Below, piece by piece: positions 53,467 through 64,000 of a stretch of DNA of 64,000 nt. A program made the position numbers and the translations under genes. Where the stretch lies: assembly GCF_003013715.1 (NCBI RefSeq), contig NC_072814.1, forward strand, positions 2,108,001-2,172,000, given 5' to 3'. The DNA comes from Candidozyma auris (Eukaryota; Ascomycota; Pichiomycetes; Serinales; Metschnikowiaceae). Under the pieces are notes generated by a model that saw only the letters and a list, made by a program, of their open reading frames with translations, searched no databases and had not been told where the DNA came from. The number at the start of each line of letters is the position of its first letter. Position 1 is the stretch's first letter.

Positions 53467-55608
53467 CTACCTAATCTCCATGTAAGCACTACCGGAAACG
53501 GTAAAAATCCAAAAAAAGATAAGAATAACTCCAAGTCTCTTGTCAGCCTTATAATGAGATATCGAATAATAGACGTTCATGAAAATGAGAACTAAGATGA
53601 TAACCAAGACATTCAACTTTAAAGTCCTTGAGGTAGATAAAGTAATGCTATGAGATGAGGTCTTCGACATCATTACCAAAGCGCTGAGTCCTAACGAGCA
53701 AAGAGACAACAAAGGTCCCCCAAAACAGGCGGCAAATGCCATGAGAGGCATCCCCATCAGAGCAATGGTAAGGTTCGAAACCAAGTCTCCAACAGAGTTT
53801 CCCATAGCGAAAACGGTAAAACCCATAATTTCGTCACTTAATCGTAAGATCAATGCATACTGTTTTAGGATCGCAATCACCTCCGTTGCAAATATTGATA
53901 TCCAATGAATAGAAATTATAAATCCCAAAACAGAGCCAATGTAGTTCCATAGCCTAAAAGCAAGCATTTGACTCTCAAATTGCGGACATCTTGATGGAAG
54001 GCATATGTATGAGATGAGAGACGAGCATAGTGTTACTGAAACAGCAACTATGAGAAACGATTGAGAATAGCTTGAGTGCATGAATGCTAACATTGTAGTT
54101 CCACAAACAAATTGGAGCTTATAGATCATAAGGTCAAGGCGGATGTTATACCTTTCTTCAATGCTCGTCAAACTCTCCTGACTAGTGGACGTCAAGGTAA
54201 AAGCATTTGTGCTATGAACCACATTGCTTGCATGTGTCAAGGCCTTTTCTCTAACAGGTGCGGTGAACGAAAGCGCAACATTTGCAGGATAAGTTAAGAC
54301 AAATAACACCTTTTGGAGTGGGTGCTGGTTGATGTCCCATGTGGGTAATAGCATGGATAGAGCCTCCCATAGAAGGCTCCTGTTCATAAAAAAGGCTCCT
54401 TGGGACGCCAACGGATGTAAGCGTCTGTTGTCGTCAATTCCAGCATCTTCCTCACTTTCACCTGTGATTCTTTCATCCGATCCGTCACGTACAATATCAA
54501 AACTATTTAACAGCGGTTGCTTCGAACTATTGAATCGTGAAGTGTGGTGACTCAACTCCTTTAGTAAAACCTTGAGACCATACGACCCCGTTTGCACTGG
54601 TACAGGAAACTCCGGCTCTTCTTCTGGATGTGCAGAAAAGTACCTTTCTAGTTCATTGTTCATTTGGGTTTCTTGTTCACTGGCATCCTCAAGAGTCTCA
54701 ATACAAGAGGGGGAATCTTCGCGATTCGTATCAATAGGCGATAAACTTGGTGAGAGCCGGTCGAAGTTACTACGAATCCTCGCTGCTGTCATCTTCTTCT
54801 TCTGTGAAAACTTCATCCACAGGTGATTTACCACAGCAATGATGACGTAGATGATGTAAATGCTTACCAAACATGATGCCATCGCAATAGTTAGCGTACC
54901 AATCTGTAATGCAATCTCAACAACTACTAATACAAGCAAATATGAGATACTATCTCGAGTATGGTGGGCAGCTGGTACCTTAAAAGGATGGATGATGCAT
55001 ATGGAACCCACCACAACGGTCAAAACAAAAAGTGTTGCGCCTATTAGTTCTGAAATAGCCAACTCTGCTGAGCCTACACTTAATGCCTTGAAGGTACCCA
55101 AGATATCTGCTGCACTGTTCCCGATTGCAAGAAGTGTGAGTCCGGCTAGATGATCAGAGAGCTGAAGCGCCTTAGAAATAGTATACAAATTCGGGCTCAA
55201 GAAGTCTGCGGCAGTTTTACCCAAGCCAGCAAAACTAAAAAGCAACACAGTTGAGGCAAAAATAGATGACAATGCCTTAGGAAACGAGCAGTAGTATAGT
55301 TTCAAATAATTAAAAACACCAATATTGTATTCATCCGTGCCGCAATGCTCACGTACATGATCACACCGATGAGTATCATTGCTTCGATGTAGGTCCCTGC
55401 AGCCATCAGCAAGGCGAGACGGGAGATTCTTGGATGTAGTTGAATCGGCGGTTTCTTCCTGTTGTGTGATCTGAGGAGTAGGTTGCATCGTGGGAGGTAA
55501 CTCAGCCATAGATAAGCTATCATTAGCAATGATTGACAACGTCTCCACTTTATCGATCGTGTGACTCAGATGAGTCAATGAAAAGAGAATAAAAAGCACA
55601 AATCTCAT
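53467..55608 (-). CDS. NCX/NCLX-type cation (Ca2+) exchanger
   Basis: 713 aa. Starts with a signal-anchor-like segment (MRFVLFILFSLTHLSH). A Cys-rich lumenal stretch (CRDLHRSNDTHRCDHVREHC) follows, then two exchanger halves joined by a long Ser/Glu-rich cytosolic loop (about residues 275-415). The alpha-repeats are visible: GLTLLAIGNSAADILGTFKAL (first) and GFTVFAMGNSVGDLVSNLTIALMG (second), each with the GNS-x2-D ion-binding core. This layout matches S. cerevisiae YDL206W and human NCLX (SLC8B1). Probable Ca2+/H+ or Ca2+/Na+ antiport in an internal membrane; neither ion nor location can be settled here. Convergent with HSP70 after 71 bases. Confidence 0.85.
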   Translation of the reverse strand: MRFVLFILFSLTHLSHTIDKVETLSIIANDSLSMAELPPTMQPTPQITQQEETADSTTSKNLPSRLADGCRDLHRSNDTHRCDHVREHCGTDEYNIGVFNYLKLYYCSFPKALSSIFASTVLLFSFAGLGKTAADFLSPNLYTISKALQLSDHLAGLTLLAIGNSAADILGTFKALSVGSAELAISELIGATLFVLTVVVGSICIIHPFKVPAAHHTRDSISYLLVLVVVEIALQIGTLTIAMASCLVSIYIIYVIIAVVNHLWMKFSQKKKMTAARIRSNFDRLSPSLSPIDTNREDSPSCIETLEDASEQETQMNNELERYFSAHPEEEPEFPVPVQTGSYGLKVLLKELSHHTSRFNSSKQPLLNSFDIVRDGSDERITGESEEDAGIDDNRRLHPLASQGAFFMNRSLLWEALSMLLPTWDINQHPLQKVLFVLTYPANVALSFTAPVREKALTHASNVVHSTNAFTLTSTSQESLTSIEERYNIRLDLMIYKLQFVCGTTMLAFMHSSYSQSFLIVAVSVTLCSSLISYICLPSRCPQFESQMLAFRLWNYIGSVLGFIISIHWISIFATEVIAILKQYALILRLSDEIMGFTVFAMGNSVGDLVSNLTIALMGMPLMAFAACFGGPLLSLCSLGLSALVMMSKTSSHSITLSTSRTLKLNVLVIILVLIFMNVYYSISHYKADKRLGVILIFFWIFTVSGSAYMEIR

Positions 55609-56955
55609 TCTTAAATTGTGATCGTATGAGGCCTTCTATTTGTTATCATTAAAGAGGTGCTGCTGCTGTTAGGATATAGCGGTCTGATGTGAGCGGCTGA
55701 GTTACTCTGGTGTGTCTTTCGGCTTGGTATGCAGTGCATAGAAGATACTCTGTCGGCTAACGTAGCCATGACGTACACAACTTAGCTTATCGAAGCGTTA
55801 TTGCAATAACAATGCACCTTGCGTTTGGGCTCTAGAGATATACTAAGACTGAAACTCCTCGTTTTGCTTTCTAACATGTATGAAAAATCATCACTACGCA
55901 TCTAGTCCGATCTACACAATACAAGAAGTAGAAAAGCTTTAAATGTACAGCTGATCATTGCACCATTTCCCATTCGGGTACACGAAGGTAATCCCTTAGT
56001 GATAGCAAGCTATCAACAGATGAAATGCTGCACCCAAGATCAACCGATCATTCTCCAGACCATCACGAGTTAGACGAAGTAAATACTTCATCCCACAACA
56101 ATACTCCGATGGTCATGGGCCACGAACGCCTAAACGGGTTCGGCCTCGACGGAATTCTGTGACGTTATGGATGGCTGTGTAATTAGCGTTAAAAGGAAAG
56201 AAAAAAGGAAAAAGCTAACAAGAATTTTTTCGGTTCATTTATAGATTGCAACTGCGCGGCCGGGTAACTAATGAGAGGGCTGTCGAACCACAATCGCAGA
56301 TGAACGAGGAGGTTTAGAATCCTAATAAAATGGCCCCTGAGCGCCAAATGAGAAATTTAGGTGGTCAATTACAAACTAACTGAGGTCTCGCAAGTTCAAA
56401 AGACCCAAGCAGTGTTATTCATCGGGCCACACGTAGATTAAGGAATGCAAAGCTGTAGGATTTTGCATATGGTCTTGATATCTAAAATGCCATACACAAC
56501 ATGCGAGATGAAACTAATTCGCTTACAGATTAGCCCTCACCGTCATGTCTTCTTTGTGAAGCGCTCTTTCAAAATTCTACAGGTTCCACATTTCTCTTCT
56601 CAGACGATAGCGTGCGCACCATACGATACTATCAACATGATTACCTCCGCCAACTGCAATTGAATGCAAATAGCCCACTTAATTGATAGCATCATTGCAT
56701 GTAGTCGCCCTTTCTTTTACAATTATTACAAAGCTCAATTCGGGAAATTAACAAAATTCCCATCATAGGTTCTCTCCTGCTTTTTGATCGTGAAAAAGCT
56801 CAGGCGTAGTTCCTGAATTGCAGTTGCACGGTAATCCGTACGTTTGTAATCTGCCTCGCTGAACTTGAATAGGGCCCAAATTTCGAACGGAGCTCTCTCA
56901 ATCGTCTATTACAGCTATTCTCTTGAAGTGCATTCCGCCTTTGCTGTTTACAGAA
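55609..56955. other. Intergenic, exchanger promoter and orphan 3' region
   Basis: 1.35 kb with no credible gene. Contains a GC-rich hairpin, GGCC-AC-GAAC / GTTC-GGCC (56118-56145), of unknown meaning. A GGTTCGA string near 56285 on the minus strand is not part of a tRNA. Confidence 0.5.
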
Positions 56956-57669
56956 TCAAAACCACCACCATTTACTTCGCAGCTTCACAGTCTTATCGCC
57001 AATGAATTTTTGAGCATAATCTCTGTGTTTGTCAAGTTGTCTCAAGAGCTCTTCTTCTTGCTCTTGCTGAAGTCTCTGCGCCTCCAAAACATGCTTCTCT
57101 GAGGGCCTATTGAGAGCGAAATCACCCTCTTTAGTTAATCTCATACTTTCAGGAATGTATTCTGCATCCCTCACGTTTCTTAGATGGATGTTGGCTTTCT
57201 TGGGATAGTATAAATCATCATACTCAGTTTCTGATAACCCAACAAGTTTCTCTTTGATCAGAAGACGGTAACGATAGAAGTCCGATAGCACATTTTCGTG
57301 TCCATCATTCCACTTGTAGAAAAAAGCAAAGTATACAACAATGGAGCCTGTCAAGAAAGAACCGAACCATCTAGTCCCCGTGTTGAGTCTTTGATTTGTA
57401 TCAATTCTACGTAGGACCATATATTGCCCGGGATAAACACTTGATTTAGGTCGTGGCGTATAGTTGAGTTTCTTCATTGTTTCATTTATCTTTTGGTATT
57501 GTGTTGGTGTCTTCGGTATGGATGAGAAACCTTGTGGTTCCTGTCCGGGAATCTTAAATTCGGACGGGTATCCTTCAGCTGGGCGAATATCAGTTGGATC
57601 ATAAGGATTATACGGAGCTTTAGGTGGAATCCAACCCTGCGGATTTGGCCTTCTATCGCTGTCCGGCAT
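56956..57669 (-). CDS. Single-pass membrane protein, unrecognised
   Basis: 237 aa, ATG at 57669. The N-terminal half is rich in Pro, Tyr and Gln (GWIPPKAPYNPYDPTDIRP). One TM segment lies at about residues 102-116 (WFGSFLTGSIVVYFAFFY). After it come Tyr/Arg-rich helices, a QRLQQEQEEELLRQLDKH coiled-coil-like stretch, and an aromatic end, LRSKWWWF. The Trp-rich C-terminus recalls mitochondrial inner-membrane assembly factors such as Ina17, but similarity beyond that is not evident to me. I do not assign a function. The clean ORF, long for the region, and defined TM and coil pattern support a real gene. Divergent from CDC48. Confidence 0.7.
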   Translation of the reverse strand: MPDSDRRPNPQGWIPPKAPYNPYDPTDIRPAEGYPSEFKIPGQEPQGFSSIPKTPTQYQKINETMKKLNYTPRPKSSVYPGQYMVLRRIDTNQRLNTGTRWFGSFLTGSIVVYFAFFYKWNDGHENVLSDFYRYRLLIKEKLVGLSETEYDDLYYPKKANIHLRNVRDAEYIPESMRLTKEGDFALNRPSEKHVLEAQRLQQEQEEELLRQLDKHRDYAQKFIGDKTVKLRSKWWWF

Positions 57670-60864
<3,195 letters not shown>

Positions 60865-61302
60865 TGGCAAACTTGCTCAAGTTTCTCTTCTGAGCAGCAA
60901 TGTATGCCTCTCGGAATCATGGATTGCCATTCACGTAAGTAGCTTCAACCGCTTTTATGGAAATTGTGTTGTACAAGTGTAGATTAGGCTTCATCATGAT
61001 TCGATCAGTATGATTGTAAATTTAGATTTTGCACAGCAACGTTTATGTTCCACAATATACCTACCGATGTTGACGCTAAAGTATCAGTCTAGTTGAGGGC
61101 CCAAACAAAAACACAATATACCTACCGATGTTGACGCTAAAGTATCAGTCTAGTTGAGGGCCCAAACAAAACAGAAATGAAGAAGAAAAAAAAAAAAAAA
61201 AAAAGGAAAAGGAAAAAAAAGAAGAGAAGAAAAAGCAGGTGGAAGCTAAGTCCATCGTTATTACCGTGGTAAATCTAAGCTTTATATTTGCATTTTTACT
61301 GA
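60865..61302. other. Convergent 3' region CDC48 / ABC transporter
   Basis: Contains the 61-bp tandem duplication and a purine-rich tract (about 61181-61245, including a long A run). Confidence 0.6.
61051..61171. repeat. Tandem duplication, 61-bp unit, two copies
   Basis: The 60 bases from 61051 recur without mismatch from 61112 to 61171, offset 61. The unit starts CACAATATACCTACCG and ends CCCAAACAAAA. The exact identity implies a recent duplication. Confidence 0.95.
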
Positions 61303-64000
61303 CTATTGAAGAAGCTTTTTGGAACGCTTTTCCCTTGATCCTTTCGGAACTCTTGCGAGCCAATAAAAAAAGAGAGCTCCTATGATGTTGATAAAGATAT
61401 AGGCGATAAATATTCCAATATCTCTCCACCGCCTGTCATAATCAATATTGATGGAAGCCAAGAATACGTTTGTGGATTTCGTCGTGCAAAAACGGCACTC
61501 GTCAATGGCTTCTTCATCTAGTAAGTACCCCCCTGCAAACTTGATATAGCTTTCCATATATTCACCACAGCTGAGCCCAGCTCCAGGTGAGAACTTCAAA
61601 ATTTCAACTTCGGAACACGTTACATCAGAATTTGCCAAACCGACCGAAAGAATAGCCGAAACAAAATAAGTAAAGGGGCTGACTCTATACATGAAGACCC
61701 AAAACTTGGGCATTGAATCCTTGGGGGACAAAACACCGCAAAACATCAAGCTCATGCTAAAGAGCAAACTGGCCAAATTTGCAGCATTGTTGGCCAACTC
61801 CATGAATGAGATGCAAAGCTGACCCATGGACGATGTGTACACGTAGAAACATACGATAACAAACCACATGGTTGCACCCCTTTCCGTAACTGTATTCGTT
61901 GCTGATGCATTATTGTAAAGACCGATGGGATAATACCACACAAAATAAGCCAAAGTACCACAAACGATGTTCCATGGAATTTCTGCCGTCACGACTGCGC
62001 AAATAAAAGTTATCCAGGAGAAGGTTCTCGATGGGCGTTCTCTCACTTCATACAATGACCTTTGTGCAACGTAGTGAGGAAGGTATTGCTGGATGAGAGT
62101 ATTGAAGACCACCATGAACATAAATACTGAAAACATCTGGTTCTGAAGACCTTGAAGCGAATTATCGGCTTTAAAAAAAGTGAATCCGTTGAACATTGAC
62201 GCCACGATTGACAATAAAACCTTTGAATATGTATAAGATGGCGTTCTCCAATATTGCTGAAAGATTCTTTTGACAACCTGAACATATTGGGTCGAAAATC
62301 CAACAGCATACTTTTTGTACTTTTCTGGATCATCAACTACTGGTCTCATAGGTAGATTACTTTCCATCTCATCCAATTCCTTCAAAACTCTCAGGTGAGC
62401 CTCCGAATTGAGCCACACTTGGTGGTAATCGATTTCAGTGTGTGATCCGGGGGCGGCACCTATTACTTCAAGCATCCACTCGGCCGGGTTTGCGTTCGGT
62501 GGACACTTTGGAGCACCCTCACCTTCAAAGTAGTTGATTAAAGTCTGGCAATTCTCTCCCAAGTCTCCGAAATACACAGTTTCCCCTCCCTGTTGCAAAA
62601 AAAGCAACCGATCAAACTCCTTCATTAATATTGCCGAAGGCTGATGTATGGTACACAAAATTGCTTGGCCATGATCTGCTAACTTCCGGATTAATTTGCA
62701 AATAGACCATGCCGTTTGTGAGTCTAGACCGGAGGTCGGCTCATCCAAAAACAATAGTAACCTTGGTTTTGCAACTAGCTCAACGCCAATGGTTAGTCTC
62801 TTCCTCTGTTCGACATTCAAACCCTCGCCCGGAACCCCAACAACAGCATCAGCATAAGACGTCATTTCCAACAATCTGATGATGAATTCGACATAATCGT
62901 CTTTTTCAGCTCTTGATGTCGACGATGGTTGTCTTAAATAAGCAGAAAATCTAAGAGCTTCACGCACAGTTGTGGTCTCTAAATGAAGATCCTGCTGCTG
63001 AACGTATCCTATCGATCTTTGGAATGCGGAATCAAGTTCACGGCCATTGACCATCCTTCTTCCATCAGTCACTTCACCAGAAGTAAGTCTTTCTGATAAT
63101 GCGTTCAACAAAGTGGTTTTACCAGCACCAGATGCACCCATTAAGGCTGTTACCTGACCGGGCTTGACCCAACCATCGACACCATTCAAAATGACTCTGT
63201 TCTCGGATTTTATTTTAACCTGATACGTCAATCCCCGCCAGTGAAAGATATCAGACGTTTTCGGCAATTTATTCTCGCTTATGTCTGAATCATCGTCAAA
63301 TATCTCATCAGGCTTCAACTTCTCGTTGGATGAACCGGACTCAATATCATTCAACCGCAGACGTTTTCTCCTCTGACGCAATGCAGACTCCTGAAACACG
63401 AGGATTTCACCCTTTTGCATGGCTCCCTTGTTGATTTCAACCAAGAAAATGTACAAGAAGAAGAAGAAGACCGCAAATGCCACGATGATTCCGAAATTTC
63501 TCCAGCGATGGGAGCTCTTGTAATCGAAAGAGAGTCCAATATACCTGTCACCATCAACAAATGACTCACCTTGAATAGCTCCCTTCACGGAGCATATTAC
63601 GCTATTGCCCAGTTCTGGATATCTTGGTCCAGAAGGAACGTAACTGGAGCAGGGAAATTGACGATCGTGAAATTCGTTAGCAACCAACGCTTCGAAGGCA
63701 TATGCAACAACATCTATGTAGTTTATCCACCTACACCAGCCGTGCATATTTTGAGGTGGGATCACGAAACCTGTGAATACAGTTAAGGCTAGAAGTAGCA
63801 CCGAAGCTGGAGTCATTGCTTGCGATAAAGACTTGGTAGCAGCACCAATACATCGAAACAAGTGAGACATGGCAATTGTACATGAGAAATTTATCAACAA
63901 GTAGAAAAAGAAGCTGCCAGCATTTCGTCTTAAATGAACCGTGAAGTAAAGCACGATATTGAAAGCGATGCATTGAATAATTTTGGGTGGAAGTTCTGTC
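61303..64000 (-). CDS. Pdr5/Cdr1-type ABC multidrug transporter, C-terminal part (5' partial)
   Basis: The frame is open to the window edge; 899 codons are visible and the N-terminal nucleotide-binding domain lies outside. Order seen: last helices of TMD1 (SQAMTPASVLLLALTVFTGFVIP), a large loop, the linker WRNFGIIVAFAVFFFFLYIFLVEINKGAMQKGEI, and NBD2 with Walker A GASGAGKTTLLN, signature LNVEQRKRLTIGVEL and Walker B LLLFLDEPTSGLDSQ. TMD2 follows, with a Cys-rich external loop (CGEYMESYIKFAGG...DECRFC), and the protein ends ARVPKGSREKRSKKLLQ. The NKGAMQKGEI linker and the C-terminus are closer to Cdr1/Pdr5 than to Snq2. It is a plasma-membrane drug and lipid exporter of the PDR (ABCG) family. 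The exact paralogue is not assignable. Confidence 0.92.
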   Translation of the reverse strand, partial: TELPPKIIQCIAFNIVLYFTVHLRRNAGSFFFYLLINFSCTIAMSHLFRCIGAATKSLSQAMTPASVLLLALTVFTGFVIPPQNMHGWCRWINYIDVVAYAFEALVANEFHDRQFPCSSYVPSGPRYPELGNSVICSVKGAIQGESFVDGDRYIGLSFDYKSSHRWRNFGIIVAFAVFFFFLYIFLVEINKGAMQKGEILVFQESALRQRRKRLRLNDIESGSSNEKLKPDEIFDDDSDISENKLPKTSDIFHWRGLTYQVKIKSENRVILNGVDGWVKPGQVTALMGASGAGKTTLLNALSERLTSGEVTDGRRMVNGRELDSAFQRSIGYVQQQDLHLETTTVREALRFSAYLRQPSSTSRAEKDDYVEFIIRLLEMTSYADAVVGVPGEGLNVEQRKRLTIGVELVAKPRLLLFLDEPTSGLDSQTAWSICKLIRKLADHGQAILCTIHQPSAILMKEFDRLLFLQQGGETVYFGDLGENCQTLINYFEGEGAPKCPPNANPAEWMLEVIGAAPGSHTEIDYHQVWLNSEAHLRVLKELDEMESNLPMRPVVDDPEKYKKYAVGFSTQYVQVVKRIFQQYWRTPSYTYSKVLLSIVASMFNGFTFFKADNSLQGLQNQMFSVFMFMVVFNTLIQQYLPHYVAQRSLYEVRERPSRTFSWITFICAVVTAEIPWNIVCGTLAYFVWYYPIGLYNNASATNTVTERGATMWFVIVCFYVYTSSMGQLCISFMELANNAANLASLLFSMSLMFCGVLSPKDSMPKFWVFMYRVSPFTYFVSAILSVGLANSDVTCSEVEILKFSPGAGLSCGEYMESYIKFAGGYLLDEEAIDECRFCTTKSTNVFLASINIDYDRRWRDIGIFIAYIFINIIGALFFYWLARVPKGSREKRSKKLLQ

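Noticed and set aside
56281..56295. GGTTCGA on the minus strand, tRNA box B-like
   Set aside because: The rest of the box, the T stem and an A box are missing; no cloverleaf can be drawn.

Overview
This is a gene-dense 64 kb stretch of nuclear DNA from a budding yeast (Saccharomycotina). The evidence is compact intron-poor genes, TACTAAC-type branch points with GTATGT donors, and a gene set that is yeast throughout (Spo11, Rad57, Rad54, Maf1, Myo2, Act1, Cdc48, copper-fist regulator, Pdr-type ABC pump). Actin starts MDGEEVAAL, as in Candida. In-frame CTG codons are scarce, and several sit where the protein family has a small or polar residue rather than Leu. A CUG-reassigned lineage is therefore possible but not proven. 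I support 33 protein genes: 31 complete and one cut at each window edge. Five have a spliceosomal intron. I saw no tRNA, rRNA, transposon or CRISPR array.

Layout. 1-11.9 kb: IRC22 (partial), INP51, GIT1, an orphan membrane protein, RSN1, RCR1-like. 12.4-17.4 kb: SPO11, IPP1, RAD57, MAF1 (intron). 17.4-19.7 kb: the longest gene-free stretch, with a GC-rich island that may be an RNA gene. 19.7-25.1 kb: FMP10-like thioesterase, SET5, FAU1, IRC21, UBP16, very tightly packed. 25.9-35.2 kb: PHO91, a small zinc-ribbon gene that only appears after splicing, ENV10/SND2, BOL1, MYO2 (intron). 35.5-46.5 kb: CYB2-type flavocytochrome head-to-head with an HAA1-type copper-fist regulator, then YRB30, RAD54 and a fumarate reductase-cytochrome b5 fusion. 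46.6-55.6 kb: ACT1 (578-nt intron), SNC1/2 (intron), GCV3, SSA-type HSP70, an NCX-type cation exchanger. 57-64 kb: a second orphan membrane protein, CDC48, and the 3' half of a Pdr5/Cdr1-type ABC transporter.

These are independent monocistronic genes rather than a pathway cluster. Several share themes: phosphate and phosphoinositide handling (INP51, GIT1, IPP1, PHO91), homologous recombination (SPO11, RAD57, RAD54), secretion and polarity (MYO2, ACT1, SNC, ENV10, IRC22), and cytochrome b5 redox domains (IRC21, CYB2, the FRD fusion). The most useful results are five reconstructed introns with very short branch-point-to-acceptor spacing, the hidden zinc-ribbon gene, the CTG codon question, the candidate RNA island at 18.05-18.39 kb, and an altered Toprim motif in Spo11. 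No wholly new multi-gene system was found.
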